Below, in pieces: positions 31,492 to 39,931 of a DNA stretch of 64,000 nt. Location of the stretch: NCBI RefSeq assembly GCF_022496765.1, contig NZ_VANV01000005.1, forward strand, positions 210,788 through 274,787, read 5' to 3'. The position numbers and the translations under genes are program-made. The notes under the pieces are model-generated. The model made no database searches. It was given only the letters and a program-made list of their open reading frames with translations, and had not been told where the DNA came from. Positions within the stretch are counted from its first letter, which is position 1. Each line of letters begins with the position of its first letter. The stretch comes from Acidaminobacter sp. JC074 (GTDB lineage: Bacteria; Bacillota; Clostridia; Peptostreptococcales; Acidaminobacteraceae).

Positions 31492-33209
31492 GATACTTCC
31501 TCCTCTCCCATTTGAGAGTAAACAATTTCTCTATAGACATCACTCATATTTAGAAGCTCCTGATGCGTACCAGAGTCAACTATTTTACCATTGTCCAATA
31601 CGAGTATCTGATCTGCATTCATCACTGTTGCTATACGCTGTGCAACAATAATAACAGTACCATCTTTCGTTTCTTCCTCTAAAGCCTTTCTTAACTTGGC
31701 ATCAGTTTTGAAATCAAGGGCTGAAAAAGAATCATCAAAGACATAAATTTCAGGTTTCTTAGCTAACGCCCTCGCAATTGATAAACGCTGTTTTTGACCG
31801 CCTGAAACATTGGTACCACCTTGGGATATTTGAGACTTTACTCCTTCTTCTTTTTCATATACAAACTCTGCTTGAGAAATATCTAAAGCATGATTTAAAT
31901 CATCATCTGAAAGACTGTCATTACCAAAGGCAACATTATCTTTTATGGAACCAGTAAACAAGATAGACTTCTGTGGTACAAAACCAATTTTCGATCTTAA
32001 CTGAGCTTGACTCATCTGATCAATTCTTTGACCATTCAGTAGTACCTGACCACTTGATACATCATAGAACCTAGGGATCATATTAACTAAGGTTGACTTT
32101 CCTGCCCCTGTACCACCTACAATGGCCGTTACTTGTCCTTGAAGAGCCTCAAAGGATATATTCTCAATGGCATTTTCTTCTGCACCATGATATTTAAATG
32201 AAACATTTTTAAATTCCAAATGACCTTTTTTCTCAAACTCAACAGTTTTTTGATTGTCAACAATATCTGGATCCTTATCTAGGACTTCATTGATTCTAAC
32301 TGCAGATACTGAAGCTCTTGGTACAAGTACAAATAGCATGGTCGTCATGACAAGGCCAAACATGATTTGCATCACGTACTGGATAAAGGCAATTAAATCG
32401 CCAACCATCATGTTACCAGCATCAATTCTATAAGATGCGAACCACATAATTGCTATGGTCGTTACATTCATTAAAAGCATCATTAAAGGCATCAAAAGTG
32501 CCATGATCTTGTTGACTCTGATCGTTGTATCTGTAAGATCGTCATTGGCAGCTTTAAACTTAGTTTTTTCATTTTCCACCCTGTTAAAAGCTCTAATAAC
32601 TCTAACGCCTGACAGTCTTTCTCTTACAACCATATTCAACTTATCTATTTTTTTCTGCATAGATTTAAATAGGGGCAAACTGACTTTAGCAACGATACCT
32701 ATAATCACCGCAAGTGCAATCACAACACCGACAAGAATCAAAGATAATGTTGCATCCTTAGAAACTGCCATAATGATACCACCAATAGCCATAATTGGCG
32801 CTCTAACAAACATTCTTAAAATGGTTGTGACAACATTCTGAACCTGAGTTATATCGTTGGTTGTTCTCGTGATAAGTGAAGGTGTAGAAATCTCATCAAA
32901 CTCGTGAAGCGAATACGATTCTACCTTCCTAAATACTTTATTTCTTAAATCTCTACCAAATCCCATACCAATACGAGATGATAAAAAACTAGCTGCTAGT
33001 GCTGCAAGCGTACCACCTAGGGTGATTAAAAGCATCCAACCACCTGTTTTCCAGATATAGTTGATGTCCTGCTTGGCAATACCATTGTCTACAATATTGC
33101 CCATTAATGTTGGCAAGTAAAGTTCAGACATAACTTGTATAAATACCAGAACAAGCACACCGACTACTCCCAGTAAATAAGGTTTTAAATTCTTAAACAG
33201 TTTAAACAT
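31488..33209 (-). CDS. ABC exporter half-transporter, first subunit (degenerate-site type)
   Basis: The 573-residue protein has a six-helix exporter domain (about 1-315) and an ATPase (about 330-570) with GGTGAGKST, signature VSGGQKQRLSIARAL, and Walker B EIYVFDDSFSALD. Walker B is followed by Asp instead of the catalytic Glu, and the switch position reads IIVAQRIATV, with Gln instead of His. This marks the degenerate half of an asymmetric heterodimer, as in TM287 and BmrC. The canonical half lies downstream. A MarR regulator precedes by 7 bases, suggesting drug-inducible expression. Confidence 0.92.
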   Translation of the reverse strand: MFKLFKNLKPYLLGVVGVLVLVFIQVMSELYLPTLMGNIVDNGIAKQDINYIWKTGGWMLLITLGGTLAALAASFLSSRIGMGFGRDLRNKVFRKVESYSLHEFDEISTPSLITRTTNDITQVQNVVTTILRMFVRAPIMAIGGIIMAVSKDATLSLILVGVVIALAVIIGIVAKVSLPLFKSMQKKIDKLNMVVRERLSGVRVIRAFNRVENEKTKFKAANDDLTDTTIRVNKIMALLMPLMMLLMNVTTIAIMWFASYRIDAGNMMVGDLIAFIQYVMQIMFGLVMTTMLFVLVPRASVSAVRINEVLDKDPDIVDNQKTVEFEKKGHLEFKNVSFKYHGAEENAIENISFEALQGQVTAIVGGTGAGKSTLVNMIPRFYDVSSGQVLLNGQRIDQMSQAQLRSKIGFVPQKSILFTGSIKDNVAFGNDSLSDDDLNHALDISQAEFVYEKEEGVKSQISQGGTNVSGGQKQRLSIARALAKKPEIYVFDDSFSALDFKTDAKLRKALEEETKDGTVIIVAQRIATVMNADQILVLDNGKIVDSGTHQELLNMSDVYREIVYSQMGEEEVS

Positions 33210-33216
33210 ATACCAC

Positions 33217-33633
33217 CTAAACCTTCTCTAATATTCTATGCATACCCAGTACATGTACATGAAGTTCTTCGAGTTCCTCTTCACTCAAGACACTCAGTCT
33301 TTCTAAGGCATGTTTTCTTAAACCTTCCCACTTACTCCTTGCCTCTTCTTTACCCTTGTCTGTTACATAGATATTTGTTTTTCTACGATCATCAGGATCT
33401 TCTCTTCTTTCAACAAATCCATCTTCAGCTAATGCATCTATGGCCTTGGTTAAGTTGGGCTTAGAGATGTACATCTTATCACAGTAATACGACATAGAAT
33501 ATCCATCATTATCACTAATATGCATTAAAATACCTGTGTATTTTCTAAAATCCGTTTTCTTAATACCATGAAAAAAACTTTTATGTAGTACCGGCATGAC
33601 TCGAATAACATCATCAATTAATTGTGTATTCAT
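33217..33633 (-). CDS. MarR-family regulator of the ABC exporter
   Basis: The 138-residue protein has the MarR winged-helix core (SMSYYCDKMYISKPNLTKAIDALAEDGFVERREDPDDRRKTNIYVTDKGKEEA, in part; recognition helix about 55-70, wing with DRR). It acts as a dimer that leaves DNA on ligand binding. It heads the exporter operon, with AGGAGG before 33633 and a perfect palindrome 13 bases before the start codon. It most likely represses itself and the two exporter genes. Confidence 0.92.
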   Translation of the reverse strand: MNTQLIDDVIRVMPVLHKSFFHGIKKTDFRKYTGILMHISDNDGYSMSYYCDKMYISKPNLTKAIDALAEDGFVERREDPDDRRKTNIYVTDKGKEEARSKWEGLRKHALERLSVLSEEELEELHVHVLGMHRILEKV

Positions 33634-33645
33634 TTCTACCTCCTA

Positions 33646-33666
33646 ATAGTTATATTTTATAACTAT
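33646..33666. promoter_or_regulatory. MarR operator candidate
   Basis: Perfect inverted repeat with arms ATAGTTATA/TATAACTAT around TTT, about 20 bases before the marR start and overlapping the probable promoter. A further half-site TATAACTAA lies at 33674-33682. This is the size expected for MarR-type sites. Confidence 0.65.
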
Positions 33667-33732
33667 TATATAATATAACTAATTGACTCAAAAATCTATC
33701 ATTTTATAGTCTTTTAATAGTTAAATTTCTAA

Positions 33733-33761
33733 CCAAAAAAAGACACTCCTAAGAATGTCTT
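33733..33761 (-). terminator. Terminator of the DUF6440-Nudix unit
   Basis: Arms AAGACACTC/GAATGTCTT (one wobble) at 33740-33761, with a T run on the minus strand, overlapping the stop of the Nudix gene. Confidence 0.8.
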
Positions 33762-34344
33762 AACCATTAAAGTATGGATGTATTGAAAAGAACTGCTGTA
33801 AAAGCATGGCAGATCTAATTGAAACTTCTTCTTCATTTAAAATCCTTATGGCCTCTTCTTTATCAATTATAAAGATATCTGCATCTTCACTCTCCTCTTG
33901 ATAAGCTTTTGTTGGCTCACCAGAGAATCTACCATAAACTATATTGACCTTTTCATTGATAATGCCAACAGAAGTATAACGTTCTTTTTCGACATATTCA
34001 GGATAGAGTTTCAAACCCGTTTCTTCCCTAAACTCTCTGACGGCAGCATCTTTTATATCTTCATCATGATCGATTAATCCAGCAGGTAACATATAGATAT
34101 ACTTGCCAGCCGATACTCTATACTCTCTTAATATGACAACATGTGTTTTTTCCTCATTGACTGCAAAAACCATAGCGCCATCTGTATAAGAATGATTGTC
34201 AAAGAGTTCCTTGTCCAGCCTCTTCTTATCGCCTCTCGAGACAAGTTCCCATGCCTTATCCTGGCCATTCTTAGTTTTATAGTGAATTCTATAGCCATGC
34301 AAGTAATTTAATTCTTTAATTTTTTCTACACGTTTTATTTTCAT
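33760..34344 (-). CDS. Nudix hydrolase (ADP-ribose pyrophosphatase-like)
   Basis: The 194-residue protein contains a full Nudix box (GLIDHDEDIKDAAVREFREETGL, in part; about residues 90-112, REFREETG catalytic helix) preceded by the beta-strand pattern seen in ADP-ribose or sugar-nucleotide pyrophosphatases (VVILREYR, YMLPAGLID). It would hydrolyse a nucleoside diphosphate linked to another group in the cytosol. It follows the DUF6440 gene by one base. Exact substrate unknown. Confidence 0.88.
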   Translation of the reverse strand: MKIKRVEKIKELNYLHGYRIHYKTKNGQDKAWELVSRGDKKRLDKELFDNHSYTDGAMVFAVNEEKTHVVILREYRVSAGKYIYMLPAGLIDHDEDIKDAAVREFREETGLKLYPEYVEKERYTSVGIINEKVNIVYGRFSGEPTKAYQEESEDADIFIIDKEEAIRILNEEEVSIRSAMLLQQFFSIHPYFNG

Positions 34345-34345
34345 T

Positions 34346-34531
34346 CTAGTCCTCTACAGTTGTTACAACAACTTCACCATTTTTATCTAGTAAAGGCGTT
34401 ATACCACCACCACTGCTTATGCCAGCATACAAATAATTCACGCCAGTTTTAGTATCCTGTATCACTCGGAATACAGATACTGCACCTTCCTCATGAAGGA
34501 TCTTAAATCTCTTCTCTTTTGAACCAAACAT
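34346..34531 (-). CDS. DUF6440 family protein
   Basis: A 61-residue protein with the family pattern KRFKILHEEG, TKTGVNYLYAG, GGGITPLLDKNGEVV. Members are small, widespread in Firmicutes and without known role; the GVNYL and TPLLD motifs are the conserved parts. GGGGA precedes the ATG at 34531. It is directly followed by the Nudix gene and probably co-transcribed. Confidence 0.85.
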   Translation of the reverse strand: MFGSKEKRFKILHEEGAVSVFRVIQDTKTGVNYLYAGISSGGGITPLLDKNGEVVVTTVED

Positions 34532-34626
34532 ATTAAGTCCCCTTTCTTATATCTACTTTAATACTAAAAGGGATAAATACCAACTCATTTATTAAAAAAA
34601 ATGACCTCAGTCAAAGATTTTTTACA

Positions 34627-34656
34627 ACTAAAAAGACCGATATTAAATATCGGTCT
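34627..34656 (-). terminator. Terminator of the rpsF-ssb-rpsR operon
   Basis: Arms AGACCGATAT/ATATCGGTCT around three bases (34634-34656), followed by TTTTT on the minus strand. Confidence 0.92.
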
Positions 34657-34663
34657 ACATTAA

Positions 34664-34891
34664 TTACTTAACGAATGGTAATAAAGCCATAACTCTAGCT
34701 CTCTTAATTTCGATTGTAAGTTTTCTTTGATGCTTAGCACAAGTACCAGTAACTCTTCTAGGTAAAATCTTACCTCTTTCAGAAAGGTATCTTTGTAATT
34801 TCTTTACATCTTTATAATCGATTTGAGAATCTTTGTTTTGGCAAAATTGACAAACTTTTTTTCTTCTGTTTCCAGGTCTCTTAAAAGCCAT
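34664..34891 (-). CDS. rpsR: Ribosomal protein S18
   Basis: A 75-residue protein with the S18 motifs [36 protein letters not shown]. It binds S6 in the small-subunit platform. Two cysteine pairs (CQFC, and TCAKH) suggest a zinc-binding N-terminus as in some S18 variants. It is the last gene of the standard rpsF-ssb-rpsR operon and is followed by a strong terminator. Confidence 0.97.
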   Translation of the reverse strand: MAFKRPGNRRKKVCQFCQNKDSQIDYKDVKKLQRYLSERGKILPRRVTGTCAKHQRKLTIEIKRARVMALLPFVK

Positions 34892-34911
34892 TATTCTGTC
34901 CTCCTTTTTCT

Positions 34912-35415
34912 CTAGAATGGAATATCATCGTCTCCATCAATCGCTTGGAATCCACCAAAATCATCTTGAGCTTGGTTATTCTGTTGTTGCGGTTGATATT
35001 GTTGTTGTTGTTGTGGTTGATTATAATTTTGTTGATTATTATAACCTTGATTGTACCCGCCTTGTTGTTGTGGTCTGGCGTTATTATTGTTGTTATTATC
35101 GCCCCACTCCAAGAACTGTACTCTGTTTGCATGAATTTCAATTGTATAATGCTTAACACCATTTTTATCTTCATAATTGTTGTTTTGCATTCTACCATTG
35201 ATTGCTACCAATCTACCTTTTTTTAAGTAGTTAGCACAATTTTCTGCTGACTTACCCCATACAACAATATTAAAGAAATCAGCATCCGGTTGACCTTCAC
35301 GCTTAAATTCTCTATTTACAGCAATTGCAAATCTTGCAACAGCTGTACCACTGCTAGGGATAAATCTTAATTCAGGGTCTCTCGTCAAACGTCCTATTAA
35401 TACGACTTGATTCAT
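34912..35415 (-). CDS. ssb: Single-stranded DNA-binding protein
   Basis: The 167-residue protein has an N-terminal OB fold (about 1-105: [39 protein letters not shown]), a long Gln/Asn-rich linker (about 112-150) and the acidic tip DDDIPF that binds partner proteins. It coats single-stranded DNA during replication and repair. The linker is coded by repetitive CAA/AAC codons. Normal position between rpsF and rpsR. Confidence 0.97.
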   Translation of the reverse strand: MNQVVLIGRLTRDPELRFIPSSGTAVARFAIAVNREFKREGQPDADFFNIVVWGKSAENCANYLKKGRLVAINGRMQNNNYEDKNGVKHYTIEIHANRVQFLEWGDNNNNNNARPQQQGGYNQGYNNQQNYNQPQQQQQYQPQQQNNQAQDDFGGFQAIDGDDDIPF

Positions 35416-35423
35416 TCGGCCCC

Positions 35424-35711
35424 CTACTTTTCTTCTTTGTTAATAACCACGTATCTTAAAACATCATCAGAGATTTTGAAATTTCTTTCTAGTTCTCTTG
35501 GAAGCTCTGGATTAGCTTTGAAATCTACTAATACATAGTAACCTTCAGTAAGTTTTTCAATCTCGTAAGCTAATTTTCTTGAACCCCACTCATCAACGTT
35601 AGTCACTTCACCGTCGTTTGCAATGATACCAGTGAATTTCTCGATTAACGCTACACGAGCAGCTTCTTCCATATTAGTCTTTAATACGAAAAGCGTTTCA
35701 TACTTTCTCAT
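35424..35711 (-). CDS. rpsF: Ribosomal protein S6
   Basis: A 95-residue protein with the S6 fold pattern MRKYETLFVLKTNMEEA, the central WGSRKLAYEIEKLTEGYYVLVDFKA and DDVLRYVVIN. It pairs with S18 in the 30S platform. First gene of the operon, preceded by a structured leader and a consensus promoter. Confidence 0.97.
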   Translation of the reverse strand: MRKYETLFVLKTNMEEAARVALIEKFTGIIANDGEVTNVDEWGSRKLAYEIEKLTEGYYVLVDFKANPELPRELERNFKISDDVLRYVVINKEEK

Positions 35712-35737
35712 TTTTACACCTCCCTATGGTCTAATTG

Positions 35738-35778
35738 GCTCCTGATTTGGAGCAGAGAGTAATAGTCTTTTCTATTAC
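35738..35778 (-). promoter_or_regulatory. Structured leader of the rpsF operon (S6:S18-type candidate)
   Basis: Between promoter and rpsF lie two hairpins: arms GTAATAG/CTATTAC (35759-35778) and GCTCC/GGAGC (35738-35753). A leader bound by the S6:S18 complex is known for many rpsF operons and serves autorepression; the position fits, but I could not confirm the conserved motif of that leader. Confidence 0.5.
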
Positions 35779-35786
35779 GCCACAAT

Positions 35787-35815
35787 ATTATATCACTAAA
35801 CTCACATGAGTTCAA
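35787..35815 (-). promoter_or_regulatory. Promoter of the rpsF-ssb-rpsR operon
   Basis: On the minus strand TTGAAC (35810-35815) and TATAAT (35787-35792) with a 17-base spacer. Confidence 0.85.
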
Positions 35816-35823
35816 CAATTATT

Positions 35824-36051
35824 TTATTTATTTTTTATCTCGAGTTGATCCTTGGTAAAAGACGCTTCACCACGGGCAACTTTCTTGATTCTTTTCTCTA
35901 AATTTCTTCTTTCAATCCATATCTGCTTATCACAACCTAAGCACTTTATTCTAAAATCAATACCCGTTCTCATGATTTCAAAATCATGACTGCCACAAGG
36001 ATGATTTTTTTTAGTTGTGATAACATCGCCTACAAGTAAATTAAGTGGCAT
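35824..36051 (-). CDS. DUF951 family protein
   Basis: A 75-residue protein with the family pattern LLVGDVITTKKNHPCGSHDFEIMRTGIDFRIKCLGCDKQIWIERRNLEKRIKK. The Cys residues (PCGS, CLGC) suggest zinc binding. DUF951 proteins are found near rpsF and the origin in many Firmicutes; function unknown. It is the last gene of the rlmL-like-to-DUF951 series, and the rpsF promoter follows. Confidence 0.9.
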   Translation of the reverse strand: MPLNLLVGDVITTKKNHPCGSHDFEIMRTGIDFRIKCLGCDKQIWIERRNLEKRIKKVARGEASFTKDQLEIKNK

Positions 36052-36059
36052 AAATCCTC

Positions 36060-36308
36060 CTAAAGTTTCTTAAATGTAAGTGCACCATCTTCTTGGTGTA
36101 CTTCATAAGCTTGATTCATATCACCGTATGAACCTTCCATCTTCTCTTTTATTTGCTCCAAGTCTTCAACACGAGCTTTAATGGAAATACCACAATTGGC
36201 ACTTAACTGACGTGGTGTCGGAATGATTTCTACATCCAAAGATGCCAATTGCTTCTCTGCCTTAATTGCCTTGTGCGTCGACTCAAATGTAATTACTAAA
36301 TAACTCAT
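36060..36308 (-). CDS. DUF3343 putative Se/S carrier-like protein
   Basis: An 82-residue protein with the family pattern YLVITFESTHKAIKAEKQL, IPTPRQLSANCGISIKA, where the single Cys in NCGI is the conserved residue. The family (PF11823) is described as putative selenium/sulfur carrier-like and often adjoins yedF. Its start shares a base with the stop of yedF (TAATG), so the two are coupled. This pairing suggests a shared role in handling persulfide or selenide; inferred from the family and neighbourhood. Confidence 0.85.
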   Translation of the reverse strand: MSYLVITFESTHKAIKAEKQLASLDVEIIPTPRQLSANCGISIKARVEDLEQIKEKMEGSYGDMNQAYEVHQEDGALTFKKL

Positions 36309-36895
36309 TAAATTCTGATCACTTTCTTACTGTTGTTCATATGCTCTACAATGGTATACATGTTTGATACGCCACCAACAGCTAGATCAGAGGCTAAATC
36401 ATAAAAATCTAAACATGTACCACAAGAGATAATTTCTACGCCCTTGCTTTCTAATATTGTTAAATCTTTTAAAACCTTAGAGTTTGTTGTTGTTAAATGT
36501 ACACCTGAGTTCAAGAAAATAATTGCCTTAGGTACCACATCTAACTCGCTTAATGTATAGAAGTAACCCTTTATAAGAATTTCTCCTAAGTCTGGATCAC
36601 CTTCACCAAACTTATTTGAACCACATACGACAACAGAGTCAAAGAAGTTACCTGTATCTTTAACAGCTACTTCTACACCTTCACCTTTGGTAATATCAAT
36701 GTAAAACTCACCATTATCTTCTACTACATGGAATTCATAATTAAGACTTTTGACAAGTTTTGTTACATTTTCCTTAGCAGTTGTATTGTCAACTATTGTT
36801 AATACATTGCCTGATTCAATCGATTCTAAAGCCTTTTTAGTTTTGATTACTGGTACTGGACAACCAAGTCCTCTTGCATCTACAGTTGTTTGCAT
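36308..36895 (-). CDS. yedF: Sulfurtransferase-like selenium metabolism protein YedF
   Basis: The 195-residue protein joins a TusA/SirA domain (residues 1-70: VDARGLGCPVPVIKTKKAL, Cys in the GCPxP motif) to a DsrE-like domain (about 85-195: DSVVVCGSNKFGEGDPDLGEILIKGYFYTLSEL, SCGTCLDFYDL). This two-domain form is the YedF family reported in genomes that use selenium (with selD). It probably passes sulfur or selenium as a persulfide or selenosulfide. It overlaps DUF3343. Its presence supports the selenocysteine reading of copA, but does not prove it. Confidence 0.85.
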   Translation of the reverse strand: MQTTVDARGLGCPVPVIKTKKALESIESGNVLTIVDNTTAKENVTKLVKSLNYEFHVVEDNGEFYIDITKGEGVEVAVKDTGNFFDSVVVCGSNKFGEGDPDLGEILIKGYFYTLSELDVVPKAIIFLNSGVHLTTTNSKVLKDLTILESKGVEIISCGTCLDFYDLASDLAVGGVSNMYTIVEHMNNSKKVIRI

Positions 36896-36904
36896 AATGC
36901 CTCC

Positions 36905-37609
36905 TTAAATTAATCCTTCAAATATCATCATAACAATATTGTACTTATAAAAATATATGGCAACTTGTGAATTCTCCAAGGTTTCCACAAGTCCTAAATT
37001 ACTCATAATTGGTCCTAATAGAACAATAAATATAACCAATAACATTGAAAAAAACATACCTTTTGCCAAGCCAAATAAAAGACCCGACAACTTATTTACA
37101 CCCTTGAGTACAGGCAGCTGGAAGAGAGAATTTAGAACATAACCTATAATTCTAATGCCCAAATAAACCAATATGAAGATTGTAAACATAGAAACGATTA
37201 TAAGCAGTTTATCAGACAACCATGTTGAAAAAGCTTCTGAAAAATTATCAACACTGCTATGAATAACCGCCTCAAACTGATCGCTTTTAATAAAATTTTC
37301 GATCAAAGATGAAACCACCTCTGATTCTGGTAATTGGCCTGTCAACTGATCGGTTGTCATCAACTTAGCATCTGCCAGTTCAGGCATTTCCACATGACTA
37401 AAAGTATCTGCTATACCTGTTTTTAGCTTATTTAATAGATCAAAACGGGTATTCAGCTCTCTGTACATTTCCATATGGTACATCTTAGCACAAACAAAAC
37501 CAGCCACAATGCTTATTAAGTTCACAACAGATCGTATCAAACCTTTGAACCAACCCAAACCAACATTGATAACCAGAATACCTATTATAACAAAATCTAA
37601 CCAATTCAT
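36905..37609 (-). CDS. CvpA family membrane protein
   Basis: The 234-residue protein has four membrane helices: LDFVIIGILVINVGLGWFKGLIRSVVNLI-type start (about 3-40), two helices around 130-160 and 165-195, and a polar loop between. The start pattern LDFVIIGILVINVGLGWFKG is that of the CvpA/colicin V production family. In Firmicutes its role is unclear. It lies in the middle of the rlmL-like-DUF5711-cvpA-yedF series with short spacers, so it is co-transcribed. Confidence 0.85.
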   Translation of the reverse strand: MNWLDFVIIGILVINVGLGWFKGLIRSVVNLISIVAGFVCAKMYHMEMYRELNTRFDLLNKLKTGIADTFSHVEMPELADAKLMTTDQLTGQLPESEVVSSLIENFIKSDQFEAVIHSSVDNFSEAFSTWLSDKLLIIVSMFTIFILVYLGIRIIGYVLNSLFQLPVLKGVNKLSGLLFGLAKGMFFSMLLVIFIVLLGPIMSNLGLVETLENSQVAIYFYKYNIVMMIFEGLI

Positions 37610-37617
37610 ATCAACCT

Positions 37618-38748
37618 CTAATAAGCCAATTCTAAGATTTCAGTATAATCATTACACTCGATTATCAATCTCTCAGAATTTAGCCATTCCACATCATTAA
37701 TCTTTTTGTTACTTTCATACGATGCTAGAAGTATACCATCACTTGAATATATTTCAAGAATACGGTCGTTTTGTAATAAAACTTTACCCGGTGTTAATAC
37801 AATTTTAGTAAATTGTTGTTCCAAATCTTTTTTGAATATTTCCTTACCATCTTTTGTTGTTGCACTTAATCTGAATATTATATCTGTAAAATTCTCTACT
37901 TTTGTTAACTCATAAATAGAACCATTTTGATCAATTTCAAAATACTGAAGCTCACCCTCACGTTCAATACTCCAAGTGTAATCCTCTGAATCACCAATCC
38001 TATAAGCATGCTGGCCACCTGTATCAACTATCATAATATGGTCATCATAAACCTTAGCGCCATAGACAATGTTGCTATAATTATTATGACCGCCTATCAT
38101 CAGATTATCCTTCATACTATAAGTGATGATTTTTGAATTGTACTGATACTTATCAGAAGATAATATAGTTGTAATAACCTGGGCCTTATCAGAAGATAAA
38201 TCTAAACCTAAAAGCTCTCCTTCTGGCAACTGTACATTAGAATTTAAAACACCTTGAGAATCATAGACATTCAACTGATTGCTTAGGGTAATTACAACAA
38301 AATAGTTGTTACTGGTAGAAATGATATCCTGTATAGAACCTAAATTATCAATTTGTCCAACGGTTTTACCTGTGTAGTCTAATATGAAGATGTTACCTTG
38401 AAGCAAGTCTGCAACAGCAAAATATTCATCCATACCAATAATTTTAGTATTGTCGGAAGTAATTTTTCTAGCATTAATCATATCACCGTTTTCGTCATAC
38501 AACTTAATTTCATTGTTGGCACTGACGATTACAGTATTGTTATAGGCAAAAACAACAGCTTCCTTTTCAAGGTTTTGGTCCATCTCTACATCAATCTTCT
38601 TAATTGAAGTCCAGTTTAAATCTGCAATATTTAATAAGATCAAAGTTTGCTTTAACAAGAAGTTAAAATTGAACACAAATAGAGCAACAACAACAAACAA
38701 CCCTAATGAAGCCAATCTTTTAGATAATGGCTTTTTCCTCCTTGCCAC
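37618..38748 (-). CDS. DUF5711-like membrane-anchored beta-propeller protein
   Basis: The 376-residue protein has a basic N-terminus, one membrane helix (about 16-40) and a long extracytoplasmic region of repeated beta-blades with patterns such as ANNEIKLYDENGDMI and FILDYTGKTVGQI. This matches the DUF5711 family found in clostridia. Start at GTG 38748 follows the upstream stop by one base with GAAGG nearby; a longer TTG start at 38781 would overlap the methyltransferase gene. It may be a cell-surface or envelope protein; role unknown. Confidence 0.8.
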   Translation of the reverse strand: MARRKKPLSKRLASLGLFVVVALFVFNFNFLLKQTLILLNIADLNWTSIKKIDVEMDQNLEKEAVVFAYNNTVIVSANNEIKLYDENGDMINARKITSDNTKIIGMDEYFAVADLLQGNIFILDYTGKTVGQIDNLGSIQDIISTSNNYFVVITLSNQLNVYDSQGVLNSNVQLPEGELLGLDLSSDKAQVITTILSSDKYQYNSKIITYSMKDNLMIGGHNNYSNIVYGAKVYDDHIMIVDTGGQHAYRIGDSEDYTWSIEREGELQYFEIDQNGSIYELTKVENFTDIIFRLSATTKDGKEIFKKDLEQQFTKIVLTPGKVLLQNDRILEIYSSDGILLASYESNKKINDVEWLNSERLIIECNDYTEILELAY

Positions 38749-38749
38749 C

Positions 38750-39889
38750 TTAATCCTTCTTTCGTGGTGGTCTAGGACCAAAGTATTGATAGAAATAACA
38801 CTTTAACTTACCATTGTAGAGTTTTCTATTTTTAGTAGATTTTTTATTATAGAATTTCTCAAAATCTTCAAATGCTGTAAAAACATATTTTGACCATGTA
38901 TCTAACATTTCAAATCTATTAGACATCACACGTGTCAGCTCTTGAACTTCTTCTAACTCATTTAATCTCTCACCATAAGGCGGATTCGTAATGATATAAC
39001 CATATTTCTTACTAGAACTTAAATCTTTAACATCTCTTACTTGGAAATGAATATCCTCTTCTACACCTGCTATTTCAGCATTTTCACGTGCAATTTTGAT
39101 GGCTCTCGGATCCTTATCGTATGCCTCAATATGAAGAGGTGCATCATAATCTATCTTTTCATAAGCTTCCTTTTTAACAGCCTTAAATACATCATCAGGT
39201 ATGATAGACCACTGTTCAAAGTCAAATTTCCTATTCAAGCCCGGTGCAATATTTCTACCGATTAAGGCAGCTTCTATAGCTATTGTTCCCGTACCACACA
39301 TAGGATCAATTAATGGGATTTTACCTTGCCATCTAGAAATATTTATTAAAGAAGCAGCAAGTGTTTCTTTTAAAGGTGCATGGTGACCTTGCTCACGGTA
39401 ACCTCTCTTATGAAGTCCAACACCCGATGTATCTATGCTTACTGTTACTGTGTCCTTTAAGATGCCTACAAGTATTGAATACTTAGCACCAGTTTCAGGT
39501 AACCAATCTTTGTTATATAAGGTACCCAATCTTTTTACAATTGCCTTTTTAGAAATACTCTGTATGTCTGATAATGAAAATAGCTTAGATTTTACTGACT
39601 TTGCGTTCACAGGAAACTCAGCATCAAAAGGCAAATAATTTTCCCATGGAATCTCATTTACACGATTAAATAAGGTCTCAAATGTTGTTGCCTTAAATTC
39701 AGCCACCTGTATAAAGACACGGTCAGCAGTTCTTAGCCACATATTAGCCCTACATATATCTCTTTCATTACCTGTAAATAGTACCCTACCATTTTCAACA
39801 ACTACATCTTCAAATCCAAGAGATTTCAGTTCTCTTCCAACAATGGCCTCAATACCAAAAGTTGCAGTTGCTATTAAATTAAATTTCAT
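38750..39889 (-). CDS. THUMP-domain class I RNA methyltransferase (RlmL/YpsC-like)
   Basis: The 379-residue protein has an N-terminal THUMP region (about 45-150) and a Rossmann methyltransferase (about 160-375) with DPMCGTGTIAIEAALIGRN (SAM motif I) and TNPPYGERL (catalytic NPPY for N2-guanine). It matches the N-terminal methylase module of RlmL/YpsC, which modifies guanine in 23S rRNA. Start 39889 is supported by AAAGGAAAT; a longer frame from 39931 would begin without a site. It heads the rlmL-like-to-DUF951 operon. Confidence 0.92.
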   Translation of the reverse strand: MKFNLIATATFGIEAIVGRELKSLGFEDVVVENGRVLFTGNERDICRANMWLRTADRVFIQVAEFKATTFETLFNRVNEIPWENYLPFDAEFPVNAKSVKSKLFSLSDIQSISKKAIVKRLGTLYNKDWLPETGAKYSILVGILKDTVTVSIDTSGVGLHKRGYREQGHHAPLKETLAASLINISRWQGKIPLIDPMCGTGTIAIEAALIGRNIAPGLNRKFDFEQWSIIPDDVFKAVKKEAYEKIDYDAPLHIEAYDKDPRAIKIARENAEIAGVEEDIHFQVRDVKDLSSSKKYGYIITNPPYGERLNELEEVQELTRVMSNRFEMLDTWSKYVFTAFEDFEKFYNKKSTKNRKLYNGKLKCYFYQYFGPRPPRKKD

Positions 39890-39931
39890 TTTATTTCCTT
39901 TCATTTTAACTGAAAGAAAAGATGACAGCAT

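Noticed and set aside
33217..33633. MarR gene as regulator of the Nudix gene
   Set aside because: The Nudix-DUF6440 unit is on the far side of the operator and separated by its own terminator; only the exporter genes are downstream of marR.
34917..35226. Plus- and minus-strand frames rich in Val, Leu or Asn across ssb
   Set aside because: They arise from the repetitive Gln/Asn codons of the SSB linker read in other frames.
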